Assembly: GCA_025656675.1 (NCBI GenBank)
Contig: JAHXHN010000001.1
Coordinates: 62,001-126,000, forward strand
From: Candidatus Thiodiazotropha sp. (ex Codakia rugifera)
Lineage (GTDB): Bacteria > Pseudomonadota > Gammaproteobacteria > Chromatiales > Chromatiaceae
Length of the DNA: 64,000 nucleotides
Direction: 5' to 3'
Shown: in pieces, positions 20,022 through 28,878 of the stretch
How the letters are laid out: the number at the start of each line of letters is the position of its first letter
How positions within the stretch are numbered: position 1 is the first letter of the stretch
Notes under the pieces: model-generated
Seen by the model: only the letters and a program-made list of their open reading frames with translations
Database searches by the model: none
Told to the model about the DNA's origin: nothing
Made by a program: the position numbers and the translations under genes

Positions 20022-20037
20022 TGGCATGCCATCTGCA
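20022..20037 (+). promoter_or_regulatory. Sigma-54 promoter of pilA
   Basis: TGGCATGCCATCTGCA has GG at 20023-20024 and GC at 20035-20036 with the required ten bases between, a close match to the -24/-12 consensus. Transcription would begin near 20047, giving an 80-base leader. The leader holds a 7-base inverted repeat, CGGCGAA at 20053-20059 and TTCGCCG at 20086-20092, and the ribosome binding site GGAG at 20118. Confidence 0.8.
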
Positions 20038-20128
20038 TACTACAGAATAACCCGGCGAAAAATTCAGCCTAAAGTTTTAATATCATTCGCCGACAATTTG
20101 AGACACCTAAACAAAATGGAGCGTCACT

Positions 20129-20530
20129 ATGAAAAAACAATCTGGCTTTACCCTCATCGAACTCATGATCGTTGTCGCGATTATCGGTATTCTGGCAGCT
20201 ATCGCACTACCTGCCTATCAAGACTACACTATTCGCGCTCGTGTTACTGAAGGCCTAGCACTTGCCTCAGGCATTAAAGCGACTGTAGGTGAGAATATTG
20301 CGAACAACAATGCCATAGATGGTAACTCCTGTGATGGCGCTAATACTGGTGTTGCTGGTTCTGTGAATAATATTGACTGTGCAAGTGGCGTAATCAACGT
20401 AACTATGACTGCTGCTGGTGGTAGCGCCGCATTAACCTTGACACCTACTATTGCAGCCGCTGGCGATCCTATCAACTGGGAATGCGCAACCTCAACAGAT
20501 ACAACTTACGTTCCTGCAGAATGTCGCTAA
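20129..20530 (+). CDS. pilA: Type IV major pilin PilA
   Basis: Structural subunit of type IVa pili, used for twitching, attachment and DNA uptake. A six-residue leader MKKQSG is followed by the prepilin cleavage point and [18 protein letters not shown], with Glu5 of the mature protein. The mature globular domain is short (133 residues in total) and has four cysteines; the last pair, WEC...PAEC, frames a C-terminal disulfide loop. Translation starts 7 bases after GGAG. PilD at 30153 would cleave and N-methylate it; a sigma-54 promoter and an intrinsic terminator bound a monocistronic unit. Confidence 0.95.
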   Translation: MKKQSGFTLIELMIVVAIIGILAAIALPAYQDYTIRARVTEGLALASGIKATVGENIANNNAIDGNSCDGANTGVAGSVNNIDCASGVINVTMTAAGGSAALTLTPTIAAAGDPINWECATSTDTTYVPAECR

Positions 20531-20560
20531 CGTTAGTATCATCATAAGTAAGGTACAAGA

Positions 20561-20586
20561 AAGCCCTGCAATGCAGGGCTTTTTTT
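20561..20586 (+). terminator. Intrinsic terminator of pilA
   Basis: AAGCCCTGC, loop AAT, GCAGGGCTT, followed by a T-run: a compact 9-base stem 30 bases after the pilA stop. Read from the other strand, the stem is followed by TTCTTG, so it may also weakly end the leftward operon that finishes at 20591. Confidence 0.92.
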
Positions 20587-20590
20587 ATTC

Positions 20591-21079
20591 TTACTCTTTG
20601 GAACTATCCTGATCTATTATCAGTCCGTTTTCCAAAAGAACATCCCTTTGAATACCCGGTATTGCAGCAATATCAGAAAGATAGTTTTGCTTAACTTCTC
20701 TATGAAACACATCTGGTGCTGTCTCAATCAGCCTTGCAATCTCTTTGTAAGTATCGTGCCGATCAGGATCAGCAGCAAGTATCCTATAATAATACTGAAG
20801 CTGTATATACCCATTCCCTTGAGCTCTTACAAACGGTAACCAAATAGGATCCAAAGGACCATTTCCTTCCTCTGACAAAGCACTTGTAAATAGTGCACTT
20901 GCCTCTTTTCTTTTGCCCTGTACGATTAATTTGTCATGCTCCAGGAAAACACGATGGACTTTTTCATCACTACTCTCTGCTATTATCCAATAGCTGAACA
21001 GAGCGCTTATGCAGAGAGAAGAGATGAGAAATATTCCCCCTATCCACGATGTTATTTGCACTCTTTTTAATCTCAACAT
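20591..21079 (-). CDS. Hypothetical single-span membrane protein, 162 aa
   Basis: Not recognised. One membrane helix at residues 11-33 is followed by about 130 residues predicted outside the cytoplasm by charge (basic KR before the helix). The soluble part is mostly helical, with a stretch (GNGYIQLQYYYRILAADP) that resembles helical-repeat bookkeeping proteins, but no repeat can be defined. It is the last gene of the five-gene leftward operon, 29 bases after the CotH gene, and probably works with it. Its composition is AT-rich like the rest of the operon. Confidence 0.75.
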   Translation of the reverse strand: MLRLKRVQITSWIGGIFLISSLCISALFSYWIIAESSDEKVHRVFLEHDKLIVQGKRKEASALFTSALSEEGNGPLDPIWLPFVRAQGNGYIQLQYYYRILAADPDRHDTYKEIARLIETAPDVFHREVKQNYLSDIAAIPGIQRDVLLENGLIIDQDSSKE

Positions 21080-21108
21080 TTACTAATACATCTTATTTTA
21101 TTAAATAA

Positions 21109-23826
21109 CTACTCTGTCGAATTGATAAAAGCATCAGATTGAATGTTATTTATTGAATTTTGACTGACACGGATATCATTTTCATCGATACCATGTAAAT
21201 TGGCTGCATTGATTGTACCGCCAGCATTGTATCTCGGATTTTTCTGGTACAGTGCTATCGCAATATCCTTGTTGTCATGAAACATTATATTATCTAGAAA
21301 AGCTTTAGAATTATCCTTTACTGCGACACCGATATTACAGTTGTATAGTGCAGCATTATTAATTCTTAATTCAGTCTCTTCTCCAACAGATATGCACTTA
21401 TCACCTGTTCCATTTACACTAATATGTTCTACAGTAACGTTAGAATTCATAAGATCAATCGCGTCATTTCCGATATTTATAAACTCCGAATTTGAAACCT
21501 TCACTTTCCCAATATCTATATCCAATGCATCAAATGCTGTCTTCTCAAATAGACACTTTCGAATTTCACCATGACTATATGCAATATGCAGCGCATCATC
21601 CCCTATTTGATTATTGCTTATACTGCAGTGTTCCAATTTAAAATTTTCTACATCATGAATATTGATTTGAGCAGGATACTGTATCAGTCTATGTCTGGTA
21701 ACCGAACCTCCATTTATTTCAACATGGCTCAAGTGGCTTCCAGATGCTTTAGTACCATGAATAACAATACTTCCCCACGGCTCACCCGCTTTTTTTTGTA
21801 AAAATCTAATTGGTAACGCCTCACTTCCTTCAGCTAAAACCCTGCTGTAAAATATTAACGATTTACCTTTTGCGATTCGAAATACAGTGCCAGGCAAGAT
21901 TTTAACCATCTGGGTGCCTGAATACACTCTATCCTCTGTAATATCAATTTCTCCCGACAAAACAATCTGGCTATCTTTATTACTATCTTGAGTTGGTAAC
22001 CCCCATGGATGCACAGACGCAGTTTCTGTTGTGCTAGGGATGTCTTCTACTTGATCCAGCTTAATGATTCCTCCAGTAGTTGCATTCCTGGCAGACAGGT
22101 TTTCATTAAGTAATTGTGTATCTGCTAAACCCTCTATCAGATATTCATATTGTAGCGGAGAAGGCTCCAATCTCTCATTCCCAAATGCTAAAATGCTCCA
22201 ATTATCAGTCCTACCCAGGATATTCCCTATTTTTATAGATCTCCCAGGATACAACAACTCCACATCATCTATACTCACCTGAGCTTTTCTGTCCTGATAC
22301 AGACGATTGATGTTTACATTATTACTGTAATTCTTTGGAATTAATGTCCATGGATTAAACTCTATAGGGCTGTTGCCCGTGACAGATATTTGTAATTTTA
22401 TGCTATTTCTATCAGTGTTATTTAGTGTATATTTTACAGAGCAATTATCTAATAGTTCCTTTAGGTATTTATGGCGTGATTGATAGGTAAGCTTTAATAG
22501 TTCAACCGATTCGTAATACTCACTCATTTTGAATGACACTTCTTTGTTCAACTTAAAACGACCAAACCGATGATCAGGAGCATGACGAACAGGATCTGAA
22601 TGCAGTTCTCCCTCTATTGCACGATTGGCTATATCAATCCGTTGAAAAACATCGCTGACTGGAAATTTATCCAGTAGCTTATAAATTGCTTTATCTCGCT
22701 CGTATTCATAAACGGGATTTAATTTGACTTGCTTTAGTAGTTTATTTAAGGGGATATCTTTAGCTAAAAAATTACTGGACCAAAATCGAATATCCCATTC
22801 GATTGGCTCAAACTTCCCCTTATATGGGTCAAAATAAAGTTTGTGATTATGGAAATTATCATGATGATAACTTCCTAGCAGAACATCCAAACCCCAATAA
22901 TTATAATATTTTTCTTTATCGAAATAAGTTTCGAATAAATTCATAAATACTGCTGGATTTTCTTTATTTATGATCTCAATGAATGTTTTGATATCACTGC
23001 GATCTGCGACAGATTCAGCATTCCTGGAAGCATCTTTTTTCCATAAACGCTCGTCAACCCACATGAGTGGAATTCCATCCTTATCTTTGAATGTTGACTC
23101 ATTAACCCCCCTTTTATCAACACCAAAAGGATTTGGTGAATAAATTGTATCACCTGAGTAGATGCTTCCTGGCATCCTATGATTTTTTCTCAAAAAAGAT
23201 TCATCAATTCTACTAAGAAAATAATGTAACCCATTCGTTACATTATTTATGTTTACACGTATAGGAAAATAATCAGGCGTGAGTAATCCTAGAGATCTAG
23301 CCATATCATAGCTAACCCAATCAGTCAGCGTTTGTATTGTTGATGGATTTACAAGATTAAACTGCCTTTCACCCAGATAAGTAACATAAGGAGGCAGCTT
23401 TAATCTAAATGACTTTTTATCATACAGCCAGTGAAGCGGCAGTCCTCCACGATACCTGAATTGCATTTCGCTTTCTAAGCTTGGTTTATTTATTTTAACG
23501 TGACCGGATATATATCGAGTTTTCCCACTTGCAGGAAGATTTGAATTAAGTGACTCAATATCTTTCTCATCTGTAAAAATACTAAATGTCGGTATTACAG
23601 GGTCCTGTTCTGGTGGCGCTGCCATTAGCTTGGTCAGCCTTCGATTTATATATTCTTTCGTAAAAAAACGAAGTGTTGTAAAATTCACTGCTACATTTGA
23701 ATCAACGCTTTTTCTGTAATCCAGCAGATTCTGCATTCCTCCAAATAAAATACTGCTAATACTTCCTATCAGAAGAAAAGCAATCATATATGACCACCAA
23801 ACATACTTTGATCGAAGTAAAAACAT
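21109..23826 (-). CDS. Membrane-anchored CotH-family kinase with C-terminal beta-helix
   Basis: A 905-residue protein. A single N-terminal helix (residues 10-30) anchors it with the rest outside the cytoplasm. Residues 110-450 read as a CotH domain: FRYRGG and KKSFRLKL at the front, then HHDNFHNHKLYFD and the metal-binding-type motif EPIEWDIRFW near residue 345. CotH proteins are atypical secreted kinases, shown in Bacillus to phosphorylate a spore-coat protein. From about residue 660 to the end, short repeated strands with ladders of Asn, Ile and Asp (for example SNSEFINIGNDAIDLMNSN) indicate a right-handed parallel beta-helix, often a carbohydrate-binding or surface-attachment fold. It starts five bases after the upstream gene. 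Substrate unknown. Confidence 0.85.
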   Translation of the reverse strand: MFLLRSKYVWWSYMIAFLLIGSISSILFGGMQNLLDYRKSVDSNVAVNFTTLRFFTKEYINRRLTKLMAAPPEQDPVIPTFSIFTDEKDIESLNSNLPASGKTRYISGHVKINKPSLESEMQFRYRGGLPLHWLYDKKSFRLKLPPYVTYLGERQFNLVNPSTIQTLTDWVSYDMARSLGLLTPDYFPIRVNINNVTNGLHYFLSRIDESFLRKNHRMPGSIYSGDTIYSPNPFGVDKRGVNESTFKDKDGIPLMWVDERLWKKDASRNAESVADRSDIKTFIEIINKENPAVFMNLFETYFDKEKYYNYWGLDVLLGSYHHDNFHNHKLYFDPYKGKFEPIEWDIRFWSSNFLAKDIPLNKLLKQVKLNPVYEYERDKAIYKLLDKFPVSDVFQRIDIANRAIEGELHSDPVRHAPDHRFGRFKLNKEVSFKMSEYYESVELLKLTYQSRHKYLKELLDNCSVKYTLNNTDRNSIKLQISVTGNSPIEFNPWTLIPKNYSNNVNINRLYQDRKAQVSIDDVELLYPGRSIKIGNILGRTDNWSILAFGNERLEPSPLQYEYLIEGLADTQLLNENLSARNATTGGIIKLDQVEDIPSTTETASVHPWGLPTQDSNKDSQIVLSGEIDITEDRVYSGTQMVKILPGTVFRIAKGKSLIFYSRVLAEGSEALPIRFLQKKAGEPWGSIVIHGTKASGSHLSHVEINGGSVTRHRLIQYPAQINIHDVENFKLEHCSISNNQIGDDALHIAYSHGEIRKCLFEKTAFDALDIDIGKVKVSNSEFINIGNDAIDLMNSNVTVEHISVNGTGDKCISVGEETELRINNAALYNCNIGVAVKDNSKAFLDNIMFHDNKDIAIALYQKNPRYNAGGTINAANLHGIDENDIRVSQNSINNIQSDAFINSTE

Positions 23827-23831
23827 AGTTT

Positions 23832-24821
23832 TCAGTTATAAAACGTATTTTTCGTGTTTTTGTATACTACTTTCCTGTGAACTCGTCCTACAATTATGTA
23901 GATTATTAAAAAACCGATAGAAGAAAGTATACCAATTTGCCCGACTTGAAATAGTAGAGGGTATTTTTTATAAATCAAACGGTCTGGTAATAATTTTTCT
24001 GCTTCATCTTGATAGCCTGCATAACCAAACCATGATAGTTGTTCTGAATTTGGGAATCTATTCCTGAAATCATAAAGCGCTTTGCAAAATATACCATTCA
24101 ATTCATTTCTCTCTCGAATAGTAAGATCATCCTGGTTTTGCGGATATAATATAAATTTAAGCAGCATAGAGGTATTGGCAACACCAAACGAATCTATATT
24201 GTAATTATCCAATGTCATTTCCGCATATGCTTTACCAAAATGCGTAACAAGAAAAACCACTTCTCGATGATCTATTTTAAGATTCGGCACCAATGTCTCA
24301 GGTGTTATATCAACATTCTTTCTTATTAGTTCTGTCAGCATTCCTCTATCTTTTCTTTTTACCCTTCCATAAAGCGGATGCTTATCAAGGGAGTTAATCC
24401 TTTTATTATATCGTTTTACGTCGAATCTATAGTTAGCTTGATGTGAATCATAACCACTTCTAAAAAAAACATTTTCTCGCTCTTCTTTATAAAAAGGCAG
24501 GTTTTTATCAACTATATGAGATAATTCCAAATTATTATTTAATAACTGCAGATCTCCAGTATCAAAAAATGTTTCTACTCTGTGTCGACGACCAACTATT
24601 CCAGAGAATGATTCAACTCCTTTAAAATAATTTTCAGAGAAGCCTTGAAAATACCTGGACACCTCTTCAACATCCTTAACCTCCATTTTATAGAAAACTG
24701 ATGAATGACTAGTAAGACCGCATTCTTCATTGATACTCGCACTATAGACATCACCACACAGAGTCAGTGCAAATATGAGGATTATTTGCTTTTTAAAATA
24801 AGCCAAACGACTCAAAGGCAT
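23832..24821 (-). CDS. Exported, C-terminally anchored protein with CYTH/TTM-like fold (tentative)
   Basis: A 329-residue protein with a signal peptide (LILIFALTL-type core, cleavage near Ala28) and a C-terminal membrane helix at about 290-312 followed by basic residues. The body resembles triphosphate tunnel metalloenzymes: KMEVK near residue 46 in place of ExExK, VETFFDTGDLQLLNNNLELS near 85-105, then FDVKRY, GRVKRKDRG and AEMTLDNYNID. That order of beta-strands with alternating charged residues is what CYTH and VTC catalytic tunnels show, but several canonical positions differ, so activity may be lost. It sits 11 bases after the DUF4956 gene and 5 before the CotH gene. Confidence 0.6.
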   Translation of the reverse strand: MPLSRLAYFKKQIILIFALTLCGDVYSASINEECGLTSHSSVFYKMEVKDVEEVSRYFQGFSENYFKGVESFSGIVGRRHRVETFFDTGDLQLLNNNLELSHIVDKNLPFYKEERENVFFRSGYDSHQANYRFDVKRYNKRINSLDKHPLYGRVKRKDRGMLTELIRKNVDITPETLVPNLKIDHREVVFLVTHFGKAYAEMTLDNYNIDSFGVANTSMLLKFILYPQNQDDLTIRERNELNGIFCKALYDFRNRFPNSEQLSWFGYAGYQDEAEKLLPDRLIYKKYPLLFQVGQIGILSSIGFLIIYIIVGRVHRKVVYKNTKNTFYN

Positions 24822-24832
24822 GCCTAAACATC

Positions 24833-25531
24833 CTATACTGCAGATAGGTCTTGATCGTAACTTACAAGCGTAGCACGCTTAACTTTCCCCTGTTCCTGTA
24901 ATTCATTAACAAATACAGATTTGTCACCAGGAACCTTCAGCTCCATTGTAATCTCAACATTACCATCGGATATTGATTTAGATTTTATTGCAATTCTATC
25001 TACATGCGACCTAATTTCGTCTAATATTTCATCTTCCGATGAGGGATCTGTTAGCTGCAAAATCAATAGAAAAGCATCTGACGGAGCTTTCCCTGAATTT
25101 GTAAGTAGTAGCAAAAAAACTGCAATCATTACTGAGCCGATTATAGAGATATTATAGTACCCTACCCCATTCGCGATACCAGTTGAAATCGCCCAAAACA
25201 GAAAAACCAGGTCCATACTATCTTTAACTGGTGTCCGAAATCGTACAATTGACAGTGCGCCAACCATTCCTAGGGAAAGAATCAAATTACCACTGATAGT
25301 CATTATTACGAGCGCAGTCACCGTACTGGCAAGTACAAGTGATATATTGAAACTCCGCTGATATAACACACCCTGATATGTCTTCTTGTACATATAGAAA
25401 ATAAACATTCCCACAAGGAAGGACATCGATACATTCAATAAGATATTTAATGTAGTAATCCTATCTGTACCGCCCATCGACATTGCGATAAAACTTTTCT
25501 GTAATACGTCCGCAAATGTGACTTGATCCAT
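24833..25531 (-). CDS. DUF4956 membrane protein
   Basis: A 232-residue inner-membrane protein with four to five helices in its first 150 residues and a soluble ferredoxin-like C-terminal part. The central block GALSIVRFRTPVKDSMDLVF is the hallmark of DUF4956. Genes of this family commonly neighbour VTC-domain and CotH genes in bacteria, as here, but no function has been settled. Two starts are possible: the ATG at 25531, ten bases after GGAGG, or a TTG at 25537, four bases after it that overlaps the VTC stop; the ATG is listed. Confidence 0.88.
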   Translation of the reverse strand: MDQVTFADVLQKSFIAMSMGGTDRITTLNILLNVSMSFLVGMFIFYMYKKTYQGVLYQRSFNISLVLASTVTALVIMTISGNLILSLGMVGALSIVRFRTPVKDSMDLVFLFWAISTGIANGVGYYNISIIGSVMIAVFLLLLTNSGKAPSDAFLLILQLTDPSSEDEILDEIRSHVDRIAIKSKSISDGNVEITMELKVPGDKSVFVNELQEQGKVKRATLVSYDQDLSAV

Positions 25532-25533
25532 AC

Positions 25534-26241
25534 TCAATTATCCTCCCATTTCTGTTGCTTGTGGAATCTTCTAGCAAGGGTGTACTTACTAATCGCCATT
25601 CTCTCAGTACTAATCGTACTCAGTATATTTTTCAGATATCCGGGAAAATATGAATTATATTTCACCTCAAGAACCTGTTTACCTTCTAAAACAATCGGCA
25701 AACTGTCATGTACGGTTGAAAACAGATCAAGATGATTTATATTGGATCGCATATTTTTGTCGAAAGTGATTCGGATTCCCAACTCCGGCATCACATAAGC
25801 ATACCGGATATACTCAACAATAACTTTTGGGGTATATGCCCGAGTGGTAAATACTGAATATATTCGATTTAAAATAGGATCGTCGTAATCGAGCAATAAA
25901 CCATAATCACCCATACAAATCTGTTGTGCGTCTTTTTTTTCTATTGCACATGACTCTTTATTCACAAATTGTCCATGCTTGTGCTTAATTTCAAACTTAA
26001 CCATCTCTGTACCAGAGTCACCATAAGTTCTAAGTCTGATTTTTTTCCGGTGAAGAAAACCTGACTGCTTTTGATATAAGCACTCATCATTGATTGAATC
26101 AAAGTAGAGACTACGGACTCGGTATCCTTCAACGGGATCACCGTGATGATCTAAGTCCAATAAATGTTCAAGTTGAGACCCTAAACAGGCAGCCTGTATG
26201 TCATGGATGTAATATTTGAGTTCGAAACGCTTGAATTGCAT
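25534..26241 (-). CDS. VTC-domain polyphosphate polymerase-like protein
   Basis: A 235-residue cytoplasmic protein consisting only of a VTC domain, the triphosphate-tunnel fold of yeast Vtc4, which makes polyphosphate from ATP. The tunnel residues appear in order: FELKYYI at the N-terminus, YRVRSLYFDS, KIRLRTYG, KFEIKHK, EYIRYAY, RITFDKNMRS, LEVKYN and the closing SKYTLAR. All the basic strands look intact, so catalytic activity is plausible. First gene of the leftward operon. The SPX domain of the eukaryotic protein is absent, as in other bacterial members. Confidence 0.88.
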   Translation of the reverse strand: MQFKRFELKYYIHDIQAACLGSQLEHLLDLDHHGDPVEGYRVRSLYFDSINDECLYQKQSGFLHRKKIRLRTYGDSGTEMVKFEIKHKHGQFVNKESCAIEKKDAQQICMGDYGLLLDYDDPILNRIYSVFTTRAYTPKVIVEYIRYAYVMPELGIRITFDKNMRSNINHLDLFSTVHDSLPIVLEGKQVLEVKYNSYFPGYLKNILSTISTERMAISKYTLARRFHKQQKWEDN

Positions 26242-27159
26242 GGCGATGAAGTATAACAGACCCGGTTCACATAACAGCAGTCATCATCACTACTACTAAA
26301 AAAGAAATATCTTAGAGATTCAATTGGTTAGATTAAACGAACTAAACTTGACCAAAGCATTAAGCATCTAAGTATTTGATTAGTAATGAATATTTAAATA
26401 ATAAATCGGATTGAGAAACCTACATTGTATACAGTGATTCCCGAGATAGTCAGTGTAGGACATAAAGCGTTTAATCGTTAAACCCTATTAACTCTGTCAG
26501 ACACATATTTTGATGGTAACTTGCCCGCTAGGATAGAGCAGATCAAAACTTAAAAAAACACTGTATTCTCAGGATACACATTAGGCAGACCCATTAAATT
26601 GCAACGCTAAAAGTACCATATACTACTTCTAATTCAAATAGTTACTATCCATATTGACTATCAGGAGGGCACATTACGCAAACGATTATCATTAACTCCC
26701 CAGGGCTACTGTAAATTAGGGTGATTTGACTGAAGGCATTCGTTATTATGTGAGCATCGATAGAAGGACGCCCGCTATTGATTCAAATACTGGAAATCTT
26801 TATTTACCCAAATACTGCTGATACCAATTGTTTTTTTATATTAGAGTAAAATTGTCTTCTATTATCTACCCTTTCCTGTTAAAGAATCATCTTGCTTTGC
26901 AAATAGAATAGCCTCAAGAAGGGTTTTAAATTTCATTGCTATTCCATCTTGTTGCCCCTATGTGAAGATGAGACGATATTGCTTTATCATCAATAGGTTA
27001 TTAGTATAATTAGTAATATATTTTAATTTATAGCGCTCTTCAACAAATGAAGCAATATCGGGTCTACTCTAAAAATGCTTTATGATTGAGAGAATTCTAA
27101 ATGTTTAATCAGGCCTGCCGCCATATAGTTGACACATGAAAAAAATAGATTGTTAAAGG
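26242..27159. other. AT-rich non-coding gap between the island and pilB
   Basis: About 920 bases with no open frame of merit on either strand and no tRNA. It must hold the promoter of the leftward operon (a TATACT -10-like box lies 15 bases before its first ATG, with no good -35) and that of pilB. It may be what remains of the right junction of the inserted island, but no inverted repeat or gene fragment was recognised. Confidence 0.6.
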
Positions 27160-28875
27160 ATGGCTACTACCAAACCACAAGTTAACCTCAGCGGTCTTGG
27201 ACGCTGCCTGATTCAGGACGGTCTAATCAGTGAGGAGAAGGCAGAGACAGCTTTTTTGGAATCACTGAAAAAGAAGGTGCCTTACGTTACTTATCTGGTC
27301 GAAAACAATATCCTTGAGAGTATCGATATCGCCATTTCGGCATCTAGAGGATTTGGGGTACCAATTTTTGATCTGGATGTACTTGACCGAGGAGTGATAC
27401 CCACAGACGCAGTTGCCGAAAAGCTGGTAAGGAATCACCATGCTCTGCCTATTTTCAGACGTGGCAATCGACTTTTTCTTGCTGTTTCAGACCCAACCAA
27501 CCACCAAGGTCTGGATGAAATCCGTTTTAATACAGGCCTTGCTTCCGAAGCGATCCTGGTCGAAGAGGACAAACTCAAGCGGACCATAGACAAGGTCATG
27601 GAAGCCCAGGAAACCGGCATGGATGAGTTGCTGGATGCTGACCTGGACAACCTGGACATCTCTGGCGGTGATGATGCTACTGATAATGATGAATCCAAAC
27701 TGGACGTCGATGAAGCACCAGTTGTTCGTTATATCAATAAAATTCTCCTTGATGCCATCAACCGGGGTGTTTCGGATGTGCATTTTGAGCCTTATGAATA
27801 CACCTACCGGATTCGTTACCGACAAGATGGCATGCTTCACGAGGTCGCCAATCCACCATCTAACCTGGCCAACCGTCTTTCCAGTCGAATTAAAGTAATG
27901 TCGCGCATGAACATCGCTGAGCGTCGCATTCCACAAGACGGGCGCATCAAGATGCAACTATCCAAGACGCGAGCTATCGATTTTCGTGTCAACACTTGCC
28001 CGACTCTCTATGGTGAGAAGATAGTATTGCGTATCCTCGATCCTACCAGCGCCCAACTAGGCATAGAGGCATTGGGATTTGAAGAGGAGCAGCGTGAGGC
28101 CTTTCAGAGTGCCATCAACAAGCCCTATGGCATGATTCTGGTTACAGGGCCAACCGGTAGTGGTAAGACTGTCAGCCTCTATACCGCACTCAATCTGCTT
28201 AACACGCCAGAGGTCAATATATCAACGGCCGAGGATCCAGTAGAGATTCAGGTGGCAGGCATCAATCAGGTCAATATGAACGTGAAGACCGGTTTGACTT
28301 TTGCGGAGGCATTGAGGGCTTTCCTCCGCCAAGATCCGGATATAGTAATGGTCGGTGAGATACGTGATCTGGAAACAGCTGAAATTGCTGTAAAAGCGGC
28401 CCAGACAGGTCATTTGGTTCTCTCCACTCTGCATACAAATGATGCACCCCAAACCCTGACCCGCCTAGCCAACATGGGTATACCTCCCTTCAATATTGCC
28501 TCTTCTGTTCTACTGATCATGGCACAACGTCTAGCCAGGCGGCTATGTGAGCACTGCAAAACAGCTGATGATGTTCCCAGAGAAGCATTGCTGGAAGAAG
28601 GATTCTCTGAAACAGACATCGATACAGATTTCACAACCTACAAACCAGTAGGTTGTGACCTGTGTACCAGCGGCTACAAGGGCCGGGTTGGTATATTTCA
28701 GGTAATGCCTGTCTCTGAAACAATGGGCAAAATTATTATGGAAGGTGGCACATCACTGCAACTGGAGAAGCAAGCAGAAATAGAGGGGGTTTACAATCTC
28801 CGCCGATCTGGCTTGCGCAAGGTTATGCAGGGGATTACCAGCCTCCAAGAACTCAATCGGGTAACCAAGGACTAA
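27160..28875 (+). CDS. pilB: Type IVa pilus extension ATPase PilB
   Basis: Hexameric motor that drives pilus assembly. The 571-residue protein has an N-terminal MshEN/T2SSE_N domain (about 1-170), then the ATPase core with Walker A GPTGSGKT (about 330-337), the Asp box AEDPVE, Walker B-type VGEIRDLETA and His box GHLVLSTLHTND. A four-cysteine zinc element follows (CEHC and CDLC), as in other PilB and GspE proteins. The ATG is preceded only by AAAGG with almost no spacing, so translation initiation may be weak. First of a rightward pilB-pilC-pilD-coaE run. Confidence 0.97.
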   Translation: MATTKPQVNLSGLGRCLIQDGLISEEKAETAFLESLKKKVPYVTYLVENNILESIDIAISASRGFGVPIFDLDVLDRGVIPTDAVAEKLVRNHHALPIFRRGNRLFLAVSDPTNHQGLDEIRFNTGLASEAILVEEDKLKRTIDKVMEAQETGMDELLDADLDNLDISGGDDATDNDESKLDVDEAPVVRYINKILLDAINRGVSDVHFEPYEYTYRIRYRQDGMLHEVANPPSNLANRLSSRIKVMSRMNIAERRIPQDGRIKMQLSKTRAIDFRVNTCPTLYGEKIVLRILDPTSAQLGIEALGFEEEQREAFQSAINKPYGMILVTGPTGSGKTVSLYTALNLLNTPEVNISTAEDPVEIQVAGINQVNMNVKTGLTFAEALRAFLRQDPDIVMVGEIRDLETAEIAVKAAQTGHLVLSTLHTNDAPQTLTRLANMGIPPFNIASSVLLIMAQRLARRLCEHCKTADDVPREALLEEGFSETDIDTDFTTYKPVGCDLCTSGYKGRVGIFQVMPVSETMGKIIMEGGTSLQLEKQAEIEGVYNLRRSGLRKVMQGITSLQELNRVTKD

Positions 28876-28878
28876 CCG

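Noticed and set aside
26880..27000. Possible gene fragment (short leftward frame with GIAMKFKTLLEAILFA) in the pilB upstream gap
   Set aside because: Only about 30 codons between stops, no ribosome binding site and no recognised family.
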